NCBI GenBank assembly: GCA_039621445.1
Contig: CP154957.1
Location: forward strand, 44,574,309 to 44,638,308
DNA length: 64,000 bases
From: Euglena gracilis
Taxonomy: Eukaryota > Euglenida > Euglenophyceae > Euglenales
Reading direction: 5' to 3'
Shown here: positions 31,801-40,900 of the stretch, in pieces
Numbering within the stretch: the stretch's first letter is position 1
Layout: the number at the start of each line of letters is the position of its first letter
The notes under the pieces: model-generated
Told to the model about the DNA's origin: nothing
The model's input: the letters and a program-made list of their open reading frames with translations, nothing else
Databases searched by the model: none
Program-made: the position numbers and the translations under genes

Positions 31801-33883
31801 CTTTTTGGTGTACCATGGGGGCCCCACCTAAGCAGCGACTTTTGCTTTGCACTCCTCCCCCGACCGTCTTCAGCACTCCCGGAGGCAACCGTGACTGGGG
31901 ACGGGGGGACCTCATTTGCGACACACAAAGGCAACATCGGCTTCCAGAAGGCCTTCGGCCCCCCTTCCACCCTCTGTGAGTGAGTGAGACTAGCTGTTGG
32001 TACGTTGGCAGCTGCCGGAACGTTTTGCTGGTGTCCTTATTTTCTTGAGGAAGTCCGGTGTGGGAGCAAACCTATTATCTCCTTTTAATCACATTTGAAA
32101 CTACTGAAGGTTTAAAAAAAAAATTCGGCATCCTTCGGAAATCACTCATTTACGAGAAAAAAAAACAATAAAAAATGTTTTAGTTTTCGATCCAGGGGTT
32201 TTCTTGTGCTGGAGGGGGCCCTGCCCCCCCAGGGGGGGGTCCAGCCAGCACCTGTTTTCCAGCCGCGTATTTTTTTTAAAAATTTTGTTCAAGAACCCGA
32301 GGGGCCACCGTCTACTGAAAATTGGCAGCGGGTCTCATTTTGGGTTGGTCTTATTTGAGGGGGTCTTATTTGGGGGGGGGGGCGTAATTCGGGCGAGGGA
32401 CTGCCTGCTGGCTGGCCAGTGGCGACCAACGGCTGCAACGCCGACCCGCACGCCTCCGGGGAGTGGAACGGCCCCCACGCCGCCCACCGCACCGCCCCGG
32501 CCGCCGCCGCCTGCACCTCCACCGTGGCCCCCAGCGGTCCGCTGGTCCCTGCCAGACCACTGTTCTGGGACCCCATGGGAGTGATGGGGGTAAGGGGGAG
32601 GGGGTGCAGCACGCGAGGCGCCCGGTGAAAATTTTTGGCCAAAATGCCTTAAAAAAAACCTTTAACCCTCTTAAAGAATGTGTGCTGAAAAATCTTTCAA
32701 ATTTCGAGCAAAAAAAAAGGAAGTGACAAAACCTGGTAAAAAAAAAACAGGCCAACTCCAGGGGAAAAATGATTTCTGGCATTGGTGGAACATTGTCCAT
32801 CCACCCAAAACTCAAAAAATGGGTTTGATTTTCAACCTGGACCGACGTTGGTTCGATGCCCAAATGGCTCTTTGACCGCCAATGGAAAGTGGATGCCTTA
32901 AAAATTCCTGAAATTTTCAAAATGCCTCAAAAAAACTTTAAAAGATATTAAAAAGGCTTAGAACACCTTAAAATTTTTTGAGAATTTTCGCCTTAAAAAA
33001 ATAATGCTTGAGCGGTTGGCTCACAGCATTGATTGATAATTGCACCTGCAACGCAAACCATTCTGTCATAATGCAGAACGTTCTGGTTTTTGAGTCCATG
33101 TGAGACATCATACTGGGGGGTTCGTTGTCACCAGGGTTCCGTTCTAATTGGGGGGAAGCCAGTCTTCTGCCCCTGCCCATAACAAAAAATGGTACGTCCA
33201 TTGGGTGTGATGGTTGGGATCCTCAAGGACTCCTTGGACAGGTAGGCCCCTGCTTTTCTTTTCCGGACATTTTCGCGTCATTTCCAATTTCACCAGCCAG
33301 TCATTTTCTGCCCCCTCCCCCCCCCCCTGGGTGTGGCTCGCCGTGCGGTGGTCTGGTCGCGGCGTGGACGTAGTGCCAGCTGGCCCAGCCGCTGCCGGGG
33401 GAGACACGGCCGAGGGCGACGCCGGCCGGCGGGCAGCCGACGCCACCGGGCTGCGGGCAGGGGTTTTTTTTAAGACCGGGGGGGGAGGGGGGTCCCCCCC
33501 ACCCCCCCACCCTCGGGGGGGGGGGGGTCCTGGGGGCGGGCCCACCCACTTTTCCCTGAAAATGGCCAAAAATCGCGAAAAATACCAAAAATAGCACCTT
33601 TTTCAAAAAATTTGGTGCCTTCAGCGCCGAAAAATATATACCACCCCCCTCCAGGGGGACCCGGGGGGGGGGGGGGCTGGGCCGGCCCCCCCCCCCCTCA
33701 CTCCCGGGGGGGGGGGGGTCCACGACTAAAAAAAACCCCTGGCTGCGGGGCGACGCGGTACGCCGGGTCGGCACAGAGCGGGGTCTTGCGGTCGCAGCGG
33801 GGGTGGCCGGCGACCGTCCAGGTGGGCGCGGCGGCGGGCAGCAGCGCGGCCAGGGCGGCCCACAACAGCGGCCGGCGGGGCAT
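13031..33883 (-). CDS. Large type I membrane protein: signal peptide, G-x-Y-x-x-C ectodomain, TM helix, Val/Glu-rich coiled-coil tail
   Basis: About 24 exons. ATG at 33881-33883 starts a signal peptide (RRPLLWAALAALLPAAA). Approximate exons: 33737-33883, 33320-33450, 32405-32548, 31364-31455, 30070-30209, 29105-29356, 28627-28802, 27255-27532, 25357-25446, 25030-25165, 22329-22693, 22121-22277, 21130-21344, 20770-20934, 20318-20531, 19879-20033, 18541-18761, 17873-18240, 16986-17246, 16626-16709, 15548-15993, about 14556-14690 (TM), 13691-13959, 13290-13440 and 13031-13152 (stop TAG). Ectodomain exons carry repeated G-x-Y/F-x-x-C elements (GRYRWCW, GVYHFCL, GGYTACL, GQYRVCS, GGYVLCQ, GQYLLCL) and many N-x-S/T sites. 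Not every phase joins, so some boundaries or bases are wrong. Function unknown; the layout suggests a surface receptor or adhesin tied to the cortex. Confidence 0.6.
14556..14690 (-). CDS. Transmembrane exon of the type I membrane protein
   Basis: The frame reads VAIPTSPKRPLMVAAIMGLL followed by LVPCLCLLVRRKSAMYRAA: one hydrophobic span (14584-14646) with a basic stop-transfer. It lies between the last Cys-bearing ectodomain exon and coiled-coil exons, as expected of a single-pass anchor. Exact ends are uncertain. Confidence 0.55.
15548..15993 (-). CDS. Last ectodomain exon, with a one-base frame break
   Basis: Acceptor TTGCCCAG|CGTTGCC. It starts VADFTGQQSPLLVAGQPQGR and, in another frame after about 15878, reads LRFTLTTAALGTTRRALLDA, then FPAAGGYVLCQLTG and VPYCPVCRKRR. 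Adding one C to the CCCC run near 15878 unites the frames. A GC donor (GCGCAG|GCCAAG) probably ends it. Confidence 0.6.
16626..17246 (-). CDS. Ectodomain exon interrupted by an introner-like element
   Basis: 17246-16986 reads YLLAGWQQPVVVQGQGLDLQ, LNTSTCAGGPALLDVADLG and ends GGLSVPH. After the 275-bp element at 16710-16984 the same frame resumes as SICMLWGPTTNWVAPARWQY. The duplicated 8-bp target lies on both sides, so the two parts were one exon before insertion. Confidence 0.6.
16710..16984. mobile_element. Introner-like TIR element, 275 bp, inside a coding exon
   Basis: Ends CAGGGGCTTTTGTTTTAAAG and, inverted, CAGGGTTTTTTTTAGCC; GTGGGGGA is duplicated at 16702-16709 and 16985-16992. The centre has the stem GGTGCCTTCGGTGCC. 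Coding frame resumes on the far side. Confidence 0.8.
17447..17848. mobile_element. Introner-like TIR element, 402 bp
   Basis: TIR CAGGCTTTTGCTTAAGG at both ends and a perfect 8-bp duplication GCAACGAT (17439-17446, 17849-17856). Contains two GGCGC hairpins and GGCTAGCC-like runs. Lies in an intron of the membrane-protein gene. Confidence 0.9.
17873..18240 (-). CDS. Ectodomain exon rich in Cys and N-glycosylation sites
   Basis: Acceptor CCCGCAG|CGCACC; donor TTCGCAG|GTGATC. It reads APLNVTLLRLATNQTVPSAS, NVTVPLAGCPANAGVGQAAV, ANCTALLDLSRAGGGWQRLC and RCAAAPAPDGEACDWRLFA. N-x-T motifs and paired Cys point to an extracellular domain. Confidence 0.6.
20088..20169. mobile_element. Palindromic poly-C-ended element, short copy 3
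   Basis: Only one CCTGCAACCTGCGACCGGGG unit between CCCTTGTCGAACGACC and GGTCGTACGACAGGG. It lies in the membrane-protein gene between exons 20318-20531 and 19879-20033. Confidence 0.7.
22329..22693 (-). CDS. Ectodomain exon with a G-x-Y-x-x-C module
   Basis: Acceptor TGTGGCAG|AAACGG. It reads AKMDADLSAVLPGRYRWCWR, then a second beta-rich part (PPRVTVQPATVLQSMRAEFR) and NTTDCAALPP, finishing NLATTLWLY. The likely donor is a GC site (TATG|GCTCTG). Longest exon of the ectodomain and the clearest module. Confidence 0.65.
22859..23182. repeat. Poly-A-rich tract
   Basis: Roughly 320 bp of A with single C or G interruptions, in an intron upstream of exon 22329-22693 on the minus strand, where it reads as poly-T. 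Confidence 0.95.
24211..24621. mobile_element. Palindromic poly-C-ended element, copy 1
   Basis: Starts poly-C + TAGTCGTATGACC and ends GGTCGTACGACTAG + poly-G. Inside, the unit CCTGCAACCTGTGACCGGGG + TGGTCATA is repeated. A CCGGCGCTTCGCGCCGG hairpin sits in the centre. Copies at 35305-35565 and 20088-20169. Confidence 0.75.
25172..25374. mobile_element. Introner-like TIR element that makes up a whole intron, 203 bp
   Basis: Ends CAGCGTTTGCTTGGAGACC and inverse CAGGCTTCTGCTTGAAGG; flanks GCTGGGGC and GCTGCGGG match at 6 of 8. The exons on each side (25357-25446, 25030-25165) abut or overlap its ends, so the intron is little more than the element. Confidence 0.6.
26131..26348. mobile_element. 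Introner-like TIR element, 218 bp, nested in a larger element
   Basis: Ends CAGGCTTGTGCTTACC and inverse CAGGCTTGTGCTCAG; flanks GGCCCCGG and GCCCCCGG match at 7 of 8. Inside are two facing CTATAGGGTGCCTGCCCNTAG-like blocks also present in the 37565 element. Confidence 0.75.
26727..26816. repeat. 90-bp near-perfect hairpin
   Basis: Arms CCAACTAGGGTTAATACACA...GGGGGGACCC and inverse around GGCGCTTTCGGCGCC. Only a few mismatches by eye. Confidence 0.85.
27849..28102. mobile_element. Introner-like TIR element, 254 bp, without clear target duplication
   Basis: Ends CAGGGGTTGTTTTAAAGACC and inverse of CAGGGTTTTTTTTTTTAG; centre GGTGCCTTCGGCGCC. Closely related to the 16710 and 33458 elements. 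Flanks GACTGGGG and GGGGCAAG do not match. Confidence 0.65.
30480..31020. repeat. Repeat rich in GAGGNTCGAG / TTGAGGAGG motifs
   Basis: Inverted GAGGATG...GCTCGAGAG motifs at 30490-30600 and 30840-31015 surround a TGTTGCACAGGGCCCCAAAA block. Similar layouts are seen at 12100-12490 and, shorter, at 21790-21955 (GAGCTCGAACGTTCAACCT). Confidence 0.5.
32750..32900. repeat. Dispersed repeat shared with 8595-8770
   Basis: Same orientation; flanked by AAAACCTTTAACCCTCTTAA-like low-complexity sequence on both sides. Confidence 0.6.
33458..33741. mobile_element. Introner-like TIR element, 284 bp, between exons 1 and 2 of the membrane-protein gene
   Basis: Ends CAGGGGTTTTTTTTAAGACC and the inverse of CAGGGGTTTTTTTTAGTCG; GCTGCGGG is duplicated at 33450-33457 and 33742-33749. 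Centre GGTGCCTTCAGCGCC. The donor (GGG|GTTTT) lies in one TIR and the acceptor CCCGCAG lies in the target duplication. Confidence 0.85.
33737..33883 (-). CDS. First exon with signal peptide
   Basis: ATG followed by two Arg and a Leu/Ala-rich core (LLWAALAALLPAAA), then the mature start TWTVAGHPRCDRKTPLCADP. 49 codons end at CCAGGG|GTTTT, where a 284-bp introner-like element begins. First exon of a secreted or type I protein; no upstream in-frame coding was seen. Confidence 0.7.
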
Positions 33884-34921
33884 ATGTCGGCCGGGCCGGG
33901 GCGGAGGGGGAGGGGGGGTGGGTCACGCCGGGGGCATGGCTGGGGATGGCCGGGGGGACGGTGTCGGTCCCGGACCCGCCCTTCTGGTCCAGGAGGGGGG
34001 GTGGGGCAGACTCCTCTTCCCGAGGGTATTAAGTGAGAGGGGGGGGGGAGGAGGGGTCGGTCCCGGACACCACCGGGAGGGTCCGGGACCAACCCCCCGG
34101 GGAGGGGGGGGGAAACCCGTTGCAAAGTGCCAGGAAAAAGTTTGAAGGCTTCAAAAAGTGGCGCAACATAGCAGTTTCAAGTGACTTTGCTTCAGCAAAC
34201 CGTCAAAATCATGGTAAAAGAATAAGTTTCCTGTCGCAAAGCCGGGAGAGTTGGTTCCACAAAGGTCCCCCCCCTCCTGGGCCAGGGGGGGGGGGACCCT
34301 CCTTCCCTTTACAAAACCAACGCTCCTTGCTCACCCTGTACACCCGCCTTTTTTCCATCCTGGACGGTGCAGGGGGTGACCACCCATTGGGGTGACGTGC
34401 GACTATGATGGGTGTGTTTGGTGGTGGGAGACCATCTCTCCAAGCCTTTCGAGGGAGCTTTGGTTGGATTCTCTGGGTCTCTCCCACATTCCAAAAGGGG
34501 TTTTAAAAGGGCTTCAATTCTTTGGTCTGGTCTGGCCGGACCTTGTGTGCGACAGGAAGAGGAACAGGGCCTGAGAAACTGTCAACAGAAAGGATGGTGT
34601 GGGTTTCAAAGACTGCCATCGCAGTTGGGCAGAGCCTGTTTGTTCCTCTTGCTTCTCTCCGGACCGTGCTTTGCATCCGCTGGGGCAAGCCGGCACAAGA
34701 AATGCCCGGCGTTGGGGTCGGGGTGTCAGGGATACCCAACAGGGAGGCCATCCCCAATAGTGCAGCAAAACTGGTCAAAGAGGGTTTGGTCAGAGGGGAG
34801 TCAGGGAGGGGCAGGGTTGGGGGACGCGAGGCGACAAGGTCGAGGAAGGGGGAGGTGCCGTGAACAGGAGTCGGGTGATGTGCACAGAGGTCCAGCCGCC
34901 GGCAGCCACCGTGCGGGTACC

Positions 34922-34988
34922 TCAGCAGTCCAGCACCACCACCTCCTGGGGCGGCGGCCGCGCGGTCACGATGGACCATTTGCCATCC
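34922..34988 (-). CDS. Terminal exon of the SP-RING gene
   Basis: Acceptor CCCGCAG|GGATGG completes an Arg codon begun at 35919. It reads DGKWSIVTARPPPQEVVVLD then Cys and TGA. The phase fit and G/C third positions support it; a WS-x-V pattern after the SP-RING is usual in PIAS/Siz proteins. Confidence 0.75.
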
Positions 34989-37900
34989 CTGCGGGGGAGG
35001 ACGAAACAACTCTTGCGAGGCACCATTAATAACTTCTGTCTGATGATGGGCATGTTTCTTTGTATCACAGCAGAAGCAATTTGGAGCCTGGATTCAAGGG
35101 TGGTTTTATAGACCGCCAGACTGGGGATCTAAAAGACCCCCCACTCTGGCTCCGGAGGCTCCGGGGCCACTTGATTGGTGTTCCAGGGGCACCAGATTCA
35201 CTAGACCTAAGGAAAAAATCCTTCTTTTATCTAAAAGGCACCAGAAACTTGCAGCCCCCCCCCGAAAAAAAACAACTTGAAACACTTCGATTTTTTTTCA
35301 ATTACCCCCCCCCCCCTAGTCGTACGACCGGGTTCCTGCAACCTGTGACCGGGGGGGGGGGGGTCGTAACACCCCCATAACCTGCAACCTGTGACCGGGG
35401 GGTGGTCGTAAATGCGGGGGCGGTCATAGGTGAAGTGGTGTTAAAATTTTCGTAACCTGCAACCTGTGACCGGGGGGGGTGGTCATAACACCCCCATGAC
35501 CTGCAACCTGTGACCGGGGGGTGGTCGTAAATGAGGGGTGGTCGTACGACTAGGGGGGGGGGGGGTAGGTGGATCATTTTCAAATTCTGGCTGGACCCAG
35601 GCCCAAACCCCTGGGCACCTGCCCCCCAGCTTCCTAGCTGTTCCAAATTGAAGAAGGGTAGCATCTTTTGTGCCTGGTGGCCGTTTAAATTGCTGGCTTC
35701 TTCCTCCCACAGTGGCAACCATTTGAGTTCAGATTGTCTGGCAATCATTGCAATTTGTGCTTTTTTGGATTCGAAACAACTGCAAAAAAAATCTACACAA
35801 TGTGCGATTGGGAGAACTTCAAGACAAAAAAAAGAAATGAATGGCATGCAGGGAAACGCCGACCACAATGATTTGGATGGGCGCATTGCAGAACTTGCAG
35901 GTCCCCCCCCAAGCACACCTCGCGATGTCCACGTGCTCGGCGTCTGGGTCCGCAGCCAGGATGGCCTGCCAGTAGGCGTCCACCCGGAGGTCCGCCTCCG
36001 CCAGTGGCACGCCGCACACCGCGCAGCGCCAGGCGGGGACCCCGCGGCGCAGCTGATTGCAGGTGTGGAGCAGGAACGGCTCCAGGTCGAAGCACTGGAG
36101 GTGCTGGCAGTGGACGCCTGAGAGGGACGGCCGGGCGGCGGGGAAGGCGCCGCTGTGGCCCGCAGGACGGCGCAGGGATGGAGGTCTGCCAGGTGCGACC
36201 CCTGTGTCCAGCTGGAGGGGGGGCTGGGTGGGTCACTGGCGACTTTGCCGCAGCGGCAAAAACACAACCCCGCTGAGCGTTCTCAAATTTTCTGAAAGTA
36301 CTTTGATCAATTAAAAAAAAACATAATCCCCGATTCTTGGCCATCCCCGCAGGCCGGGCAGCCAACACTGCAATTCTCCCGCACGGCCGGTGGGCAACGC
36401 GGCCGGCCGCATGAGCCGGCCGCTGGGGAGCGGGTCCGGTGACGGGCCCGCCGGATGGAACTGGTTTGGTGGCCAGCGGCGGACAGCCGAACTGGTGTCG
36501 TGTCGCCCCGGCCCCTGTCCTTTGCCCTGTCCCTCAAAGCATCGGTGCCCTCAGCGGGCTAACACGGTGGTGGGGAGGTACCGATTTTTCTTTAGAAACC
36601 CCGGGCGCCTTCCGCTGTTGGCTGATGCCCATCATTACAGAAGCCCCCCCCCCCCTGGGTGGGTGGGTGCAGTGGACCCAGGGTACTAAAGGGGGGGGAA
36701 GGGAGAGAAAGGACGGGATGTTCCCGTTCTCCCCCCAGTATAAAAAAAAACCAGCGCAAAGCATCGAAAAAAAGTTGCGGTGCTTCAAAAGTGCCCACAT
36801 AAAGAACATCACCTTTCTGGCACAAAATTCTGCAAAAGAAAAAAGGTTCCTGGACTTTCCCTCCCCTCGGCCCCCAGGGGAGGGGGGTGGGGAGGGGGGC
36901 AGTCCAACCCTGTCTCGGGGGAAGTCCCATGGAAAGCAGGTTGGCGTTAACTTGGACCCTGCGCTTTCCGAGGACCTTCCAGCCACGAACATTTAATTTC
37001 ATTTGTGTTTGTCTTTGAATTTGATGACGGCAAATAACCACCCACCACACTTCATTTAAAGACCAGGGGGATCCCCAAAGCCTGAAAACCTTTTCAAAAA
37101 TCCTTCGCGCCAGGACCCACACCCAGGCCCCCAGTGCAGGATCCGGTGCTGGTGCTGGGGTCCGGTGCTGGTGCTGGGGGGGGGGGGCACCGAGTCAAAA
37201 AAAAGCATGTACGTTAAAAGGGAATCGACAAAGGTATTATGGCAGTGTGGGACCAAACAGCTTTTGTGCCCCTTTGCGTCTCAAGGATTGTCCCCCTCGC
37301 GTGGGGGACCCCCAAATATTCGGGCCATTTGAAGGCTTTTCCCAAAAAAAAAACATTTTCGGCGCTTTGTGCTAGAAACAGTGGAAAGGCCTCTGGAAAG
37401 GGACCCGGGGGTTCTGGTCCAAGACCCAACCACCTGCCCCCCCCCCGGGGTCTTCCTAATTAATTAAGAAGCCCCGTCCCAACCGCACCGGGGCAGAAAA
37501 GCTAAAAGAATGTGTACCCTTAAACCTTCTCATTACTGGAAATTCAACCTTGGAGGGTTTAGAGCATGCTTGTGCTAACCGACCGGGGGGAGGGGGGAGT
37601 GCTATAGGGTGCCTGCCCATAGCAGGCACCCCCGGGGCGTCTGGGGGACCCAGAAAATTTTCATTGAAAATGGCCTTTTCCAGGCCCCAGTGCCGAAGGC
37701 GCCGGGGTCGGAGGGGGGTGCCTGCTATGGGCAGGCACCCCCCAAACCCTACCCCCCTTAGTTGCACTCAGGCTTCTTGTCTGTTTATGGCCGGCGCTAA
37801 CTTCGCTTCTGGCCCAGCTTGCTGTGTGGTGAGTGGCCAGGCAAACCCTACCCCCCCCCGGGGGGGGGTCCGATGGGTGCTATAGGGTGCCCCCATGGGG

Positions 37901-40900
37901 TAGGCACCTGACTAAGCAAAAGCCTGGTTTCGAGACACATTCACACTGTCTCAGGTTGGTAAGAACTGAGTCGGGACAATGAAGTGATGGCGTTGCCAGC
38001 CCCCGACAGAATTCTCACCTTCTTGGGGGAAAGGGTTCTACCCGACCCCCCCCCCCGCCCTCCCCCCAGCCGTCACAAGCTGTCCACCGACTGCAGACCC
38101 CAGAGATGTCGCCGGCCGACAGCGTTCGTAACGGGGCGAGGGCATGCACTGGCACAGCGGGCCTCCCCCTTGCCCGGCGGGGAGCAAAGCCAAAACGGCC
38201 TTCCCTTCCCGGGGGGGCGGCTGCACAGACAGACACAGCACACTCCCATACTCCGACATATGCGTGCGTATGGCACGGCGTCACCAGTGAGGGGTGAGAG
38301 GGGGACTTCAACACTCTGTTCGCCGAAGCCCCACCGAAGCACTCCGGTGGCGACAAAAACGAACCCCGCGACAGGCCGTTTTGACCTTGAGTGGGTCCCG
38401 GGTTAGTGACCCACCACCAGACACAGAGCCTTGGCCCCCTTGACCAGCCGGGGGTAAGCCGGCGTGGCAGAGGGTGGCCAGTGTGTCACAGCTCAACACT
38501 GGCAGGCAGCACGGTCCCGGATGGTCCCGGATGGGGGATGGCCAACCCTCAGAAAGTTAGCGGGTTCATCAGCGTCAGTCAACCAGAAGGACGGAAGGCC
38601 CGGGCTCAGGACCCAACACGTTAGGACAACCACTGAGCGCGGAGACAAATTAGCAAATGTGTCCCAACTACTTTCGGCCTCACGGCTTGGTGTGGCGGTC
38701 AACCGCGGCCTGTGCCGTTCAATCCGCAACTGCTCTGCGTGCGGCGCCGCCCACGTCATCCCTCGGCCCTTCACCTCAGGACAGCAGCGAATTCAACGCT
38801 GCTCTCAACCTCAGGGCCCTCCTGTGCCATTGCCGTCCAAACTTGAAAACCCTCACTGAGTCCCAACACCACTCCCAACGTTGGGACATATTCACTCCCA
38901 ACTGGAAAACTCACAAAGACACCAAAGCATCCACAACAAGTCGACTTCCAAGCAGGCAAATGATCCCACACATACATCTCTTTAAGGACCCCGGGGGGGG
39001 GAGTTGCTGGGCTAGGGCTAGAAAGTTGGGCTGGCTAGAAATTTGGGCTGGCTAGCCCGCCCCCCCCCCCGGGAGGGAGGGGGGGCTGGACCCCGGCTGG
39101 ACCCGAAACGGGGCGAGCTGGACTGAAATCGGAAAAATGCCCAAAAATGACCTGCAAAACACAGTTTTGAAAAAATGATGCATCTGAAACCCCCCAAAAA
39201 TGCCCCAAACGCCCCCCAAACCCCATTTTTGGCCACTTTTGAACACAGTTTTTCAAAAAAAATTCGGCGCTTAGCGCCGAAAAATTTTGGGCTGGACCCC
39301 CAAAAAGGGGCTGGCTAGCTAGGGCTAGCAGCACCCCCCCCCCCGGGGGGGAGGGGGCTGCGTCTGGGATGGGCCCAAATCGGGGCTGGCTGCAGCGGCC
39401 CCCCGGGGGGGGGGTTCGCAAAACCTTAGAGAGATGTATGATCCCACAGCCACACACATGTGCGCGCAATGCGTGCATGAACACTCACCTATCTACACGT
39501 GCGTTCACACATATGCACGGTACTCCAGCCGGCATAATACCCACAGAGCTCAAACAAGCATTCTGGGGTAGAGGGCAGGACAGGAGGACTCTGCCACCGC
39601 AGAGGAGGGAGGAGGGAGGGCGGCGGACCTTTGGCGGGCAGCGCGGGCCGGCGGCACGTGATGGGGCAGCGCAGAGACTGGCGGCACTCCAGCACAATGT
39701 CGTCCCCGGCGAACAGTTCCCGCACCGCCGCCTCCCCCTCCGCCGCGGGCGTCACACGGTCCCGCACGCGGTTGACGACGGCGGGGACGTCCAGCGCGGG
39801 AGCCTTGTGCGGCTCCGAGTCCGAGTCCCACGCCGAGGAACTGCTGGCGTCGCTGGCGGCGGCCTCCCCCTCAGCCTTGCACGGCGCCGTAGGGGTGGGG
39901 CGGGAGGCCGGGGTTCCCTGGCAGGGAGCATTCCACGGATGCAGACCCTGGAGGCTTGTTGTTGTTGTTGTTTTCCTGTCTGCACGATTTGGCACACAGG
40001 CTTTAAAAATGCATGGACTAAAACGTTCCCGAGGAGCCAGTTTAGCGTTCAAACAAAAAGAGCGTTTTTGCTGGGTGGGAACGGCACTGACACCTCGGGG
40101 GGAGGGGGCTTACAAGGCTGTCCGTGCCTGGAGCGCTTCTTGTGCTGCCGGTGGTGCTTGTGTTTGCGCTTGTGCTTGTGGCTGTGCTTCTGCCGGCGGT
40201 GTCGGCCGTGATGGCAGCGATGCTTGTGGGCTCCACGCCGCTTGGCCTACGGCAGGGACGGTGGCTGTGGGTGGCCAAATTCGACCCTTGGAAGCATGTA
40301 GTTAGCCCGAAGCAACGCCACGGTGGCCAAGATGGAGGTTGCAAGAAAGGCAGAAACATGAAGTGAGAGAAAACTTGCTGTGGCCCAACTTCACAGAGAG
40401 GGAGTCGAAAGTTTTGTCATTATAGTGCATATGCAGAAGGTCGCCAAATGTTTTCACGGCAGAGGAATGCCATGTTCTCAGGGAGAGAAACCCAAAAAAA
40501 ATTCCCAAAAAGGGAATGGATTATCAGATACTAGACACAGAAGAGAACAGCTCCCCATCTCCCTCCGAACCCAACAATGCCCACTCCCAATGGCCCAGAC
40601 CCAGCACCCACTTCACCCCAGCACACAACTGCCCAGAGAGCCAAGCTCAGGCATCCCCACCAAGCTGAGTTTTGGCCGCCCGCATGCCTGCTTCCGGGAG
40701 TTGGACGACACAGGGGTGTGGCGGTCGCCGTCGCTGCCACTCGAGGAGGAGCCGGAGGAGCCCTCGTCGGACAGCGCTGGGGACGGGCTGCGGACGGGGG
40801 GCTGGGGTCGGCCGCTGCTGACGGCCTCGGGAACGGGGCCTGTGGCCTCTCGGTCTGAGAAACATGCCTGTGTAGCTGGCTCCGCACCGATGCCATAGGA

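Larger units (their letters stand above)
36118..39628. other. 3.5-kb intron inside the SP-RING finger
   Basis: Contains the 37565 and 38971 introner-like elements, G/C-tract clusters and a 400-bp stretch (38460-38860) open on both strands but without family resemblance or clear splice sites. Confidence 0.6.

Noticed and set aside
37990-38400. Possible Cys-rich exon on the minus strand
   Set aside because: Frames change at C runs, third positions are not biased and the region lies within a well-supported intron.
38464-38859. Plus-strand 131-codon open frame in the SP-RING intron
   Set aside because: The minus strand is open here too, no family is recognisable, third positions are mixed and no splice sites fit. 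Possibly a decayed mobile element.
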